Below the pieces are notes generated by a model that saw nothing but the letters and a program-made list of their open reading frames with translations, was not told where the DNA came from and made no database searches. This document shows, in pieces, positions 9,801 to 17,523 of a stretch of 49,413 bases of DNA; positions within the stretch are counted from its first letter, which is position 1, and every line of letters starts with the position of its first letter. A program made the position numbers and the translations under genes. The stretch comes from JAGHKQ01 sp041920565 (GTDB taxonomy: Bacteria; Bacillota; Bacilli; Bacillales; Bacillaceae_G), in NCBI GenBank assembly GCA_041920565.1, contig JBHGXS010000026.1, positions 1 through 49,413 on the forward strand, given 5' to 3'.

Positions 9801-11320
9801 AAACAGCTAACAATCAAGCAAAAGTAGCCGTAAAAGTCCCGGTTGTTCCAAATATCGGAACGATTGCTGTAGGCATTGCAAAAGCTGGGGCTGATTTCAT
9901 TAATATCAGCGGTTTCGACGGCGGTACAGGAGCAGCAAGAATCCATGCTCTCCAACACGTGGGCCTTCCGGTCGAAATCGGTGTCAAAGCTGCTCATAAC
10001 GCTCTTATAGAAGCAGGCATGCGAAACAGCGTTGAAATTTGGGCAGACGGCGGTATCCGCAGTGTGGCAGACGCTTTAAAGATTATGCTTCTTGGCGCCA
10101 ACCGTATCGGGTTCGGAACGCTTTCTATGATTGCAATCGGCTGTACAACATGCCGCGGCTGCCATTTAGACACATGCCACGTCGGAATTGCCACTCAAAT
10201 CGAGTCAGAAGCACAAGCTAAGGAGCACGGGCTGCGCCGTTTCATTCCGCGTGAATTTGATAGTGCCGTTCAAGGATTACTGAACCTTTTCTCTACATTT
10301 GGCATGGAGCTGAAAAGATTAACGGGACAGCTGGGTTTCACAAACTTGCAAGAAATTGTAGGCCGCTCTGATTTATTGGTACAAGCAAGAGGAAATGAAC
10401 AACTGAACTTATCCCGCTTGCTTGAAGTCCTTGAAGCAGATGAGTATACTGTTGTTTCATCCGCTGCTAAAGAAGCGCAAGAAACTCATTTTGAAGTGGA
10501 GTCAAAAGAGCTTGTTGCTGTCGGAGTAGAACAACGTGTAATGGGAAGTCTGGAATCTTGCTACCGTGTACGAGAAAAATTTGCAGGTTTAAGTCTTCAG
10601 CCAATTACCCTAAAATATAAAGACGGTTCCGTTCCTGGAAACGGTCTTGGAGCATATAACAGCGAAAACATTTTTATTCATGTAAGCGGCGGCGCACAAG
10701 ACGGCATCGGAAAGACTTCTCTTGGCGGCGGCATTTATATCATGAAAGCAAAAGGAAAAGACGGACGATTTTATAATGGTTCCGTCGGCAAAGGGTTTGG
10801 ATACGGGGCTCAAAAAGGCTCTCTATACGTTCAAGGAAATGCTGATGCTCGTGCCGGCATTCGTCTTTCCGGAGCTGATATGATTATTGGCGGACGCTTG
10901 ACGAAGCCCATTCCACAACAAGAATTCGGCAATGTTGCTGTAAATGCAAATATTAAAGGATTCGCCTTCGAGTATATGACAAATGGCCGCGGACTTGTAC
11001 TAGGCGACCCGGGTCCATGGATTTGTGCCGGCATGACAGGCGGTGTCGTATATGTACGCCACCAGCCGGACATGGGATTAACAATAGACGCTATTAAACG
11101 CCGTGTTGCCAAAGGAGCCAATGTATCTATCAGCAAGCTCAGCCAAAAAGGAAAAGAAGATGTGACAGAGCTGCTGATTGATTACATTCGAGTCTTAACA
11201 GAACATGAGCAATATGACGAAGTCAACGTGATTTCCGCTTTATTAGATGACTTAGAAAATAACTTTGTTGAAATCAATCCTGCAAAAGAACAAGCGGATC
11301 CTTCCATTTCAACGGAGTAA
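6896..11320 (+). CDS. gltA: Glutamate synthase large subunit (single-gene type)
   Basis: 1474-residue glutamate synthase: glutamine + 2-oxoglutarate + reductant gives two glutamates. Domains in order: glutamine amidotransferase type 2 with catalytic Cys23 (DACGIV, exposed after propeptide removal), central domain, FMN-binding synthase domain, the 3Fe-4S cysteines around 1083-1094 (CTTCRGCHLDTC), and the C-terminal GxGxG beta-helix domain. The proposed start is TTG at 6896, 9 bases after GGAGGTG; the upstream ATG lies inside that ribosome site. No small subunit (GltB/GltD) gene is adjacent, unlike the B. subtilis gltAB operon, so the electron donor must be encoded elsewhere or be ferredoxin. 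Confidence 0.93.
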   Translation: MADKMKWTPALFRDFHNGEHDACGIVSVIEKKRIPTKENIDLCIQSLVKMNHRAGFINGEGDGIGIHIDLPRDLWKEKLSSAGNDPSLADKETFVVGHFFIDQKQNVSHIQNEIKTLLQNKGFTLLFETADVTNSDALGPIALKEEPIFWQVAFLSAEENSFDALLFELTIEIEKNDAVHVASLSAHHAVYKVMGAGDTLVNYYKDLTNPLIASTMTLGHNRYSTNTLSNFFRVQPFSVLGHNGEINTIAKLRDQAEMTNVPLTNGGSDSQDLNRTIETFLARHNYSLFEAMDLLFPPIINEIKLYKEHLQDLYTYMREAWGHFAQGPAGIISRYKDEAVFSVDALGLRPLWKVETETSYVFSSEPGVVSPSEYTAEPKSFAPGEKIGLKWKGNEMEVYEYQAFQEEVYKRFSQRVNLTDYRLHLSPPAVFKQTSTLPIPKVENGQYAAFGWDRENIQLLEQMAEKGAEPIRSLGHDAPLAALDTERRNIADFIKESVAVVTNPAIDRDREVEHFSTRTIIGRRPSLTEKKDKHFIAELPSPVLLEGSVGQEIAEITKQPSYEQLVELFAAFAAVCRLSATFTKEEQLEEALERIANEAVTAVKNGASLLILDDENAHQDGQLWIDPHLIVAKVQGALVKQQLRRECSILLRSGAIRSLHDLVTAYGLGADVVSPYLMFATISEENSKPALNLYNALNKGLEKVISTIGIHELRGYGRLFSSIGLHEEIANVLNITNFLGSDTLSYSFSGLKEDAVKRAEDYTNENARMRKTFHIFPRIWKAIGDVAKGSAYDDYRDKLGEIEEKMPIAIRHLADFKEASSPVPTEKVSISVGEHDLPFIISSMSFGSQNEIAFRAYAEAADRLNMISLNGEGGEIKDMIGKYPKTRGQQVASGRFGVNAELLNSSNLIEIKIGQGAKPGEGGHLPGSKVTAKIAEARNATIGSDLISPSNNHDIYSIEDLAQMITEIKTANNQAKVAVKVPVVPNIGTIAVGIAKAGADFINISGFDGGTGAARIHALQHVGLPVEIGVKAAHNALIEAGMRNSVEIWADGGIRSVADALKIMLLGANRIGFGTLSMIAIGCTTCRGCHLDTCHVGIATQIESEAQAKEHGLRRFIPREFDSAVQGLLNLFSTFGMELKRLTGQLGFTNLQEIVGRSDLLVQARGNEQLNLSRLLEVLEADEYTVVSSAAKEAQETHFEVESKELVAVGVEQRVMGSLESCYRVREKFAGLSLQPITLKYKDGSVPGNGLGAYNSENIFIHVSGGAQDGIGKTSLGGGIYIMKAKGKDGRFYNGSVGKGFGYGAQKGSLYVQGNADARAGIRLSGADMIIGGRLTKPIPQQEFGNVAVNANIKGFAFEYMTNGRGLVLGDPGPWICAGMTGGVVYVRHQPDMGLTIDAIKRRVAKGANVSISKLSQKGKEDVTELLIDYIRVLTEHEQYDEVNVISALLDDLENNFVEINPAKEQADPSISTE

Positions 11321-11366
11321 TTCGTTTTGGTTGACTCTTCTTGCATAATAATGTAAAAATGTACGA

Positions 11367-11394
11367 AAACCTGCTGATTTCAGCAGGTTTTTTT
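11367..11394 (+). terminator. Terminator after gltA
   Basis: AAACCTGCTG-ATTT-CAGCAGGTTT, followed by TTTTCC, makes a perfect stem about 45 bases downstream of the stop. Confidence 0.88.
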
Positions 11395-11486
11395 CCTTTA
11401 AATACCCCTTGCAGAACAAAGGCAATCACGGTATAGTATCATATTGTGCATGAAGTCTCAAATAAAGAAAGGAATAGTAAAAAGTC

Positions 11487-12575
11487 ATGAAACTTGGTGC
11501 TCGTATATTAAAAACGGGTATTGCAATTACACTGGCGCTTTACGCGTCCATGTTGTTAAGATTGCCTTCTCCGGTATTCGCCGGAATTTCGGCTGTGTTT
11601 GCTCTGCAGCCATCCGTCTATCGTTCCTACTTAACTGCATTGGAACAATTCCAAGCCAATATTATTGGTGCGGTATTTGCAATTGTATTTGTATTAGTGT
11701 TTGGCAACGATCCATTTATTATCGGTTTGACAGCAGTTCTTACAATTATTGTGACATTAAAACTCCGATTGGAAAATACAATTTCAATTGCAATTGTAAC
11801 AGTTATTGCCATTATGGAATATCAAGGCGACAACTTCTTTAACTTCGCTTTACTGCGCTTTGTTACTATTATGGTAGGGATTATTGCGGCATTTATTGTA
11901 AACCTTGTATTTATGCCGCCGAAGTATGAAACAAAGCTGTACCATAAAATCGTAGGCAATACAGAAGAGATTTTAAAATGGATTCGCATGAACATCCGTC
12001 AAGCTTCCGACTTTGTTTCACTGAAGTCGGATATTAGCAGAATGAAAGATAAAATGATTAAGCTTAATCATTATTACTTATTGTACAAAGAAGAACGCAG
12101 TTACTTTAAAAAAGATAAATATTCAAAAGCACGGAAGCTTGTCTTGTTCCGTCAAATGCTTGTAACGACAAATCGTTCATTGGATACATTAAAATTGCTT
12201 CATCGCTTAGAAAATGAACTCCATCATATGCCGGAGTCCTTTCAAGATTTAATCAAAAATGAATTGGATTGCTTGGTGAATTATCATGAACAAGTGCTGC
12301 TCAAATTCATTGGAAAAGTAAAGTCGCAGCCTGCTTCGGAGATGTTAGACGAAGTATGCGTAGGACGGCAGGCGCTGCTGCGCAATTTTATGAGCTATCA
12401 AAATCCGGATGATGAAGAACAATATAAATTGTGGCTCCATTTGTTCCCTCTTGTATCATCCATTATTGATTACAGTGAAAAGGTGGAACATTTAGACCGC
12501 TTAATTGAAAGCTTCTATACGTATCATAAACCGCAAGACGAACTTGATATTGAAGAACAACGTGAAGATGAGTAA
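11487..12575 (+). CDS. ygaE: FUSC/aromatic acid exporter family membrane protein
   Basis: 362-residue protein: an N-terminal membrane half with about six hydrophobic segments (residues 10-145) and a soluble, helical, charged C-terminal half. This resembles the ArAE_1/DUF939 branch of the FUSC family, whose members are linked to export of aromatic or amphipathic compounds. The substrate is not known. Its position between the hemL region and the ygaD exporter matches B. subtilis ygaE, hence the symbol, which is tentative. The ATG is preceded by GAAAGGA at a rather long 13-base spacing. Confidence 0.72.
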   Translation: MKLGARILKTGIAITLALYASMLLRLPSPVFAGISAVFALQPSVYRSYLTALEQFQANIIGAVFAIVFVLVFGNDPFIIGLTAVLTIIVTLKLRLENTISIAIVTVIAIMEYQGDNFFNFALLRFVTIMVGIIAAFIVNLVFMPPKYETKLYHKIVGNTEEILKWIRMNIRQASDFVSLKSDISRMKDKMIKLNHYYLLYKEERSYFKKDKYSKARKLVLFRQMLVTTNRSLDTLKLLHRLENELHHMPESFQDLIKNELDCLVNYHEQVLLKFIGKVKSQPASEMLDEVCVGRQALLRNFMSYQNPDDEEQYKLWLHLFPLVSSIIDYSEKVEHLDRLIESFYTYHKPQDELDIEEQREDE

Positions 12576-12604
12576 ACCCTCCGCCCGAGCGGAGGGTTTT
12601 TATT
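12574..12604. terminator. Bidirectional terminator between ygaE and ygaD
   Basis: AAACCCTCCGC-CCGA-GCGGAGGGTTT is a perfect 11-bp stem between convergent genes. It is followed by TTTTATT on the plus strand and ends at the stop region of the minus-strand gene. Confidence 0.9.
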
Positions 12605-14357
12605 GACTTATATATTCTACATTTTGAATATGGAACAGTTCGTAGTAGTGTCCATGCTTTTTCATCAGCTCTTCGTGAGTCCCAACTTCTTTTATCTCGC
12701 CGCTTTCCAAATAAATAATCTTATCTACGTGCGTAATTGTAGACAAGCGATGGGCTATAATAATTGTTGTTCGGTTCTTTGCTAATGTTTGCAGCGCTTC
12801 TTGAATATACTTTTCGTTTTCTAAATCCAACGCAGAAGTTGCTTCATCAAAAATTAAAACGGAAGGGCTTTTCAAAAATACACGTGCAATCGCAACACGC
12901 TGACGTTGACCTCCCGACAGCTTAATTCCTCTTTCTCCTACAACCGTATCATAGCCGTCTGGCAATTCCATTATAAAATCATGAGCGTGAGCAGCTTTGG
13001 AAGCTTCTATTACTTCTTCTTCTGTTGCATCCGGTTTGCCGTACAAAATATTTGCTTTGATAGTATCACTAAATAAGATATTATCCTGCAGCACAATCCC
13101 AATATTGCTGCGAAGGTTCTTTAAATCGTAATCACGTACGTCCAATCCATCAATTACAATCTTCCCTTCAGTAACATCGTAAAATCGCGGAATTAAACTG
13201 ACAAGAGACGATTTTCCTCCCCCGCTCAGCCCTACTAATGCAACAGTCTCCCCCTGCGGTATATGAATAGAAATGTTTTTTAACACATCCGGCTCGTTTT
13301 CCTTGTAACGAAAGGATACGTCTATAAACGTGATGTTTCCTTGCATTTCTTCTCTGCTGATTGCATTTGGTTTATTTTCAATGTCATACTTTTCATCTAA
13401 TAAGTCAAATACACGGTCCATGGAAGCAAAGGATTGCGTCAGCGTAGTTGAGGAATTGACAAGCCTGCGCAGCGGATTATAAAGCCGATCCATGTACCCC
13501 GCAAAAGCTACCATTGTTCCAAGTGTCAAATTGCCGTGAATGACTTCGTAAGCAGCAAAACCTATTACTATCAATGGACCAATATCTGTCAGCGTATTAA
13601 TAAAGGAAAATGTTTTAGCTGTCCATTGTGTGTGATTTAACGCCCTTGTTAAAAATTCATTATTTTTTCCATCAAACTGAGCTGCTTCATATTCTTCTAA
13701 CGCAAAGCTCCTTGTCACTTGAATTCCTTGAATGCGTTCATGAAGGTATCCTTGCATGCTTGCAAGCGCCTGGGAACGTGCCCTTGTTAAGCTTCTTAGA
13801 CAGCCGAAAAAATATTTGACGGCAATAGAATAAGCGGGTAAAACGAGAAGCGAGACAATAGTCAGCTTTATATTCATGGAAAACATAACAGCTACGGCAA
13901 TGAAAATGGTTGCCGTGTCCAACCATACGTTCATCAGTCCTGTCACAACAAAGTCTTTTGTTTGCTCCACGTCGTTAATGACACGGGAGATAACTTCTCC
14001 GGTTTTTGTATTGGAATAATACCGCAAACTAAGCTTCTGCAGATGAGCAAAAATATGTTTTCGTAGATCGTACAAAACCGTATTGCTGATGCTCTGTGCA
14101 AAATATTGCCGATAATATTCGATCGGCGGACGCAAAACAGCAAAAATAAAAAAAGCGATTCCCATTATAACGAGAAGCTGCTGCGTCTTTTCCTCTGACG
14201 ACGTACTGCCTCCGATAATTTCATCAATAATATATTTCAGCAGCAGAGGAAGAATTAACGGAATACCGAATTTTGCAAGTCCAATCAAAATGGTAATAAA
14301 AATCTGCCCCCGATACGGTTTGACAAATTGTAAATATCTTTTAATGCCCTTCATCAT
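12600..14357 (-). CDS. ygaD: ABC exporter with fused permease and ATPase (YgaD, MsbA-like)
   Basis: 585-residue half-transporter: six-helix ABC type 1 exporter membrane domain (about residues 1-310) followed by an ATPase domain. The ATPase has Walker A GLSGGGKSS, signature LSGGQRQRVAIAR, Walker B VLIFDEAT and the H-loop IIIAHRLST. It probably works as a homodimer exporting a lipid or drug. The start at 14357 follows GGTGGTG; the preceding 25 in-frame residues are not family-like. Length and gene order match B. subtilis ygaD. Confidence 0.9.
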   Translation of the reverse strand: MMKGIKRYLQFVKPYRGQIFITILIGLAKFGIPLILPLLLKYIIDEIIGGSTSSEEKTQQLLVIMGIAFFIFAVLRPPIEYYRQYFAQSISNTVLYDLRKHIFAHLQKLSLRYYSNTKTGEVISRVINDVEQTKDFVVTGLMNVWLDTATIFIAVAVMFSMNIKLTIVSLLVLPAYSIAVKYFFGCLRSLTRARSQALASMQGYLHERIQGIQVTRSFALEEYEAAQFDGKNNEFLTRALNHTQWTAKTFSFINTLTDIGPLIVIGFAAYEVIHGNLTLGTMVAFAGYMDRLYNPLRRLVNSSTTLTQSFASMDRVFDLLDEKYDIENKPNAISREEMQGNITFIDVSFRYKENEPDVLKNISIHIPQGETVALVGLSGGGKSSLVSLIPRFYDVTEGKIVIDGLDVRDYDLKNLRSNIGIVLQDNILFSDTIKANILYGKPDATEEEVIEASKAAHAHDFIMELPDGYDTVVGERGIKLSGGQRQRVAIARVFLKSPSVLIFDEATSALDLENEKYIQEALQTLAKNRTTIIIAHRLSTITHVDKIIYLESGEIKEVGTHEELMKKHGHYYELFHIQNVEYISQ

Positions 14358-14431
14358 GTCACCACCATTTCCCTTACCTCTAATGTATGACAAAAAACCT
14401 GCACAATATGTATCCGGCAGGTTTTTCCGCA

Positions 14432-14962
14432 CTACTCTTTATACATTAGATATCGCTCGTACCAAGTATCAATAAAATCCGGAGCAAAAGGGCCTTTGCG
14501 CTGATGAATCCATTGCGTAAGGTATTCTAGATTGCGCTTTAAAATAGTATCAATGACAGGCGGGTAATTCATAAGCTTGCGGTGCTTTTCATACTCATCC
14601 TCGTCCAAAAGCACGTAGGTCATGTCGGGATAAACCTTAATATCCAAATCATAATCGATATACTTCAACGCCTCTTCATCATAAGCAAACGGCGAGCTTA
14701 TATTACAGTAGTAATAAACGCCATCTTGCCTAAGCATGCCGATAATATTGAACCAATAGTTAGTATGAAAATAACATATAGCCGGTTCGCGTGTAATCCA
14801 TGTTCTCCCGTCCGATTCCGTTACTAACGTACGATCATTTGCTCCAATCACTAGACTTTGCATCCCTTTTAAGACGGTCGTCTCCTCCCAAATTCTATGA
14901 ATGAAGCCGTTATGCTTGTAGCTATGAATTTGTATCTTTTCTCCTTCTTTGGGAAAGCCCAT
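14432..14962 (-). CDS. ygaC: DUF402 family nucleotide phosphatase-like protein YgaC
   Basis: 176 residues, the length of B. subtilis YgaC. The DUF402 fold is recognisable from WITREPAICYFHTNYWFNI, the acidic pairs DYDLDIKVYPD and the LLDEDEYEKHR stretch, residues that bind a divalent metal. Characterised relatives (such as staphylococcal Ntdp) hydrolyse nucleoside tri- and diphosphates, so that is the best functional guess. The start at 14962 has AAGGGAG just upstream; the ATG six codons earlier overlaps it. It lies directly upstream of ygaD on the same strand. Confidence 0.85.
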   Translation of the reverse strand: MGFPKEGEKIQIHSYKHNGFIHRIWEETTVLKGMQSLVIGANDRTLVTESDGRTWITREPAICYFHTNYWFNIIGMLRQDGVYYYCNISSPFAYDEEALKYIDYDLDIKVYPDMTYVLLDEDEYEKHRKLMNYPPVIDTILKRNLEYLTQWIHQRKGPFAPDFIDTWYERYLMYKE

Positions 14963-15076
14963 TTTTCTCCCTTCTTTCATTGCGGACGCTGTATGCCGTT
15001 GATGTCTTTTTTAATATTATAACGGTTACAAGTAAATTTTAAAACAAAAGAGCCAACTCAAAATGAGCGACTCTAT

Positions 15077-15334
15077 TCACATATGTATAATTTTCTTCTC
15101 TTTTTCGAAGGATTCAATGACTTCCATCGTTTGCCGTTCAAATGTTTGTTGAATATCTTTTAACTCATTTTTCATTTTTTCAATTTCTTCTTCTAGACCC
15201 TTCATCTTTGCTTCATCCTGCAATTTTACCAGCTCTTCCTTAAACGCCTCACATCGTTCTACTTCCCCTTGCAAATAAAGCAATTGATCCATTGTCTTCA
15301 TTTGCGCTGTTACAAGGTCGTTGAATAGCTTCAT
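15077..15334 (-). CDS. ygaB: Coiled-coil protein YgaB
   Basis: 85-residue, almost entirely helical, highly charged protein with heptad-like patterns (LQGEVERCEAFKEEL, LEEEIEKMKNELKDI), predicted to form a coiled coil. It corresponds to the YgaB family, found beside ygaC in Bacillus, whose role is unknown. The start at 15334 lies 8 bases after AAAGGAG; the earlier ATG at 15352 overlaps this site. Confidence 0.8.
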   Translation of the reverse strand: MKLFNDLVTAQMKTMDQLLYLQGEVERCEAFKEELVKLQDEAKMKGLEEEIEKMKNELKDIQQTFERQTMEVIESFEKEKKIIHM

Positions 15335-15464
15335 AGCCTGCACTCCTTTCAAAAGGTACTATTAGAGTAATTCTAACTTTCTCATTCTTCTCCTTTGACT
15401 ACATTTGTTGACATATCAGAACTTCTGTCAGATGCATAATAAGAAAAGAAAAAGAGTACAATAC

Positions 15465-15499
15465 ACAATAAAACACTCCCTTGCCCAAGCAAGGAAGTG
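15465..15499 (-). terminator. Terminator after sspE
   Basis: On the minus strand CACTTCCTTGC-TTGG-GCAAGGGAGTG is followed by TTTTATT, immediately downstream of the sspE stop codon. Confidence 0.85.
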
Positions 15500-15508
15500 C
15501 CTTTTTCG

Positions 15509-15703
15509 TTATTGCTGAGGGTTTGAGTAGCTGTCAGAAGCTTGAGATTTTTTCGCTTCCGCTTTTGCATTTGCTTGTTTTACACTTTGCGCATCAGTCT
15601 CAGTAGAGAACTCTTGACCGTAAGAAGCATTTTGTTGTTTCACATGTTGAATGCTTGTTCCAGAAGAAGTTTTTGCAAAGCCTTTTTGTGATTTGTTGTT
15701 CAT
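15509..15703 (-). CDS. sspE: Gamma-type small acid-soluble spore protein, single-repeat form
   Basis: 64-residue, glutamine- and alanine-rich, cysteine-free protein, the reserve protein of spores that is degraded by the Gpr protease on germination. The block NASYGQEFSTETDAQSVKQ contains the FSTET Gpr cleavage-type motif. B. subtilis and B. cereus SspE have two or more copies of this block; only one is present here. The start at 15703 is the second ATG of ATGATG, 6 bases after GGAGGTG. Synteny (beside ygaB) agrees. A sigma-G promoter is expected but was not identified with confidence. Confidence 0.88.
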   Translation of the reverse strand: MNNKSQKGFAKTSSGTSIQHVKQQNASYGQEFSTETDAQSVKQANAKAEAKKSQASDSYSNPQQ

Positions 15704-15847
15704 CATTCTCACCTCCACAACAAATAATGTAACCAAGAACACTTTTTAATATCCTAAAAAATTTATCAAAATAAATTTTTTTCGTTTGTATATCTCATCT
15801 TTCCTTCACTTACACTAAAAGAAAAGTTCATGAAGGAGGATTACATA

Positions 15848-16072
15848 ATGTACGTAGGAAGAGATATGACGGAATTGTCCATGACCCCTAAAAATGAATG
15901 GAGAAAAGACGAGCTTGCCTTTTTCCATCACTCTTTGCAGCAAATGATGTCCTATTTAAATGCAGAAGGGCAAACTATTTATAAAGAAATTGTAAAGGAA
16001 ATTGAAGCGCGGGGCGGTTTAGAACGACAAGAAGCAGATTGGACACACGGAACAAAAATCTCATACGATTAA
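15848..16072 (+). CDS. yfhS: Small conserved protein YfhS
   Basis: 74-residue acidic protein, exactly the length of B. subtilis YfhS and in the same place, between the sspE and mutY genes. It has no transmembrane segment and a central helical stretch (DELAFFHHSLQQMMSYLNAEGQTIYKEIVKEIEARGG). The function is unknown; spore expression is suggested by its neighbours only. The start at 15848 follows AAGGAGGA by 7 bases. FabL, which lies nearby in B. subtilis, is absent. Confidence 0.78.
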   Translation: MYVGRDMTELSMTPKNEWRKDELAFFHHSLQQMMSYLNAEGQTIYKEIVKEIEARGGLERQEADWTHGTKISYD

Positions 16073-16105
16073 AAAAGCGAGCCTATCATGATAGGCTCGC
16101 TTTTT
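16072..16105. terminator. Bidirectional terminator between yfhS and mutY
   Basis: AAAAAGCGAGCCTATC-AT-GATAGGCTCGCTTTTT is a perfect long palindrome between convergent genes, overlapping the ends of both. Confidence 0.92.
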
Positions 16106-17192
16106 GCACACACGCTTCAAATATGGTCTTATGAGAACGAGAAAATGCATATTCCTCGAATTGTTCAGGATAAAGAAGTTTAACATCATTTTTTTCTGTT
16201 ACCTGTCCTTGAATAGTGCCGCTAAAAACAAAGATGTCCCACGTACGATGAGAAAATGTATGCTGAACGGTTGTTAAGTATTCTTCCACCTTAACCTCTG
16301 CTTGAAACTTTTCTTTCATATAATAAGCTAATTGCTGCTTTTGATTGCTGATTCCTTCCTGCAGCTCCACGTTAGGAAATTCCCACATATTAGCCAGCAA
16401 GCCGCTGCTTGGCCGTTTATTCACTAAGTATTTACCTTCCTCAGTCCTGAACACCCCTGCAGCAATCGGAACAATCACAGGCGCCTTCGCCTTGCTTTTT
16501 ACCGGCAATTCTTTTTGCACTCCTTCACGAAAGGCGCGGCAATGATCACGAACCGGGCAAAGAAGGCATGCCGGACTTTTCGGGATGCATATGAGTGCAC
16601 CAAGCTCCATTAAGCCTTGGTTAAAGTAAGACGGGTTTTCTTTATAAATGATTTCGCGTACAATGTCTTCAAACAGCTTGCGCGTCTTCACCTTTGCAAT
16701 ATCATCCCAAACTGATAAAATACGGGATAACACTCGCATGACATTTCCATCAACGGCAGGCTCAGGAACGCCATATGCAATACTAAGGATGGCCCCTTTT
16801 GTATACGGACCGATCCCTTTCAATTTCCCGATTTCTTCTGGCGTATCAGGAACTTTGCCTCCGTATGTTTCTTGTACTTCCTTTACCGCCGCATGAAGAT
16901 TGCGAACTCTTGAATAATACCCTAGTCCTTCCCACGCTTTCAGCACCTCATCTTCATGAGCGTTAGCGAGACTTTCAAGCGTCGGAAACTTCTCCATAAA
17001 ATTTTTGTAGTACGGTTTCACTGCTTCTACTCGGGTTTGCTGAAGCATAACCTCAGAAACCCACACCCGGTACGGGTCTTTATTCATGCGCCATGGAAGA
17101 TCACGCTGCTCTCGCTCGAACCAATGAATTAAATCGTTTTGAAACCCTTGTATATCAAAGCCTTGTAATAGTTGTAAATGCTGTTTCAACAT
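16086..17192 (-). CDS. mutY: Adenine DNA glycosylase MutY
   Basis: 368-residue base-excision enzyme that removes adenine mispaired with 8-oxoguanine. It shows the catalytic Glu47 (WVSEVMLQQT), the helix-hairpin-helix LKGIGPYTKGAI, catalytic Asp148 (AVDGN), and the 4Fe-4S cluster cysteines 202, 209, 212 and 218 (CX6CX2CX5C). A C-terminal NUDIX-like domain (about 235-360) reads the 8-oxoguanine. Full length. The B. subtilis equivalent is yfhQ, next to yfhP, as here. Confidence 0.96.
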   Translation of the reverse strand: MLKQHLQLLQGFDIQGFQNDLIHWFEREQRDLPWRMNKDPYRVWVSEVMLQQTRVEAVKPYYKNFMEKFPTLESLANAHEDEVLKAWEGLGYYSRVRNLHAAVKEVQETYGGKVPDTPEEIGKLKGIGPYTKGAILSIAYGVPEPAVDGNVMRVLSRILSVWDDIAKVKTRKLFEDIVREIIYKENPSYFNQGLMELGALICIPKSPACLLCPVRDHCRAFREGVQKELPVKSKAKAPVIVPIAAGVFRTEEGKYLVNKRPSSGLLANMWEFPNVELQEGISNQKQQLAYYMKEKFQAEVKVEEYLTTVQHTFSHRTWDIFVFSGTIQGQVTEKNDVKLLYPEQFEEYAFSRSHKTIFEACVQKASLS

Positions 17193-17342
17193 AACCCTCC
17201 ATTAATTTTCATTTTTGCATTGGGAACTCTTTTTTTAGGATATAAATATTATTATAAAGAAAACAAAACATCTGACAAAAGGTTTCAATCAATGGAATAA
17301 TTTACCATACTTCTCCTAGCAGAAAAACAGTCCATTATGAGG

Positions 17343-17485
17343 CTAGCGTCTCTGGTGTTCAGCCGGTAGCCTAGTTCCTTGAAAAAGCTTGCTTTTTCTG
17401 CGTGCGATGTAACGCCCCAGAGTTTTCCTTGTGCCCTTAAGGGGATAAGAAAGTATGGTATAATTTAATTCATACTTTCTTATCC
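17343..17485. repeat. Hairpin-rich repeat-like element between mutY and yfhP
   Basis: This 330-base gap holds two nested structures. First, CTCTGG (17350-17355) pairs with CCAGAG (17417-17422) around an inner hairpin GAAAAAGC-TT-GCTTTTTC (17381-17398). Second, a perfect 15-bp inverted repeat, GGATAAGAAAGTATG (17443-17457) with CATACTTTCTTATCC (17471-17485), encloses a 13-base AT loop containing TATAAT (17459-17464). TTAA flanks both arms. The layout is that of a small mobile or structured intergenic repeat; I cannot name a family with certainty. Confidence 0.6.
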
Positions 17486-17523
17486 TTAAAAAAGTGAATA
17501 CATAAACATGGGAGGGATTCACA

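Noticed and set aside
15382..15570. 62-codon minus-strand frame with a hydrophobic stretch
   Set aside because: It runs through the sspE terminator hairpin and overlaps sspE in another frame; start lies inside sspE.
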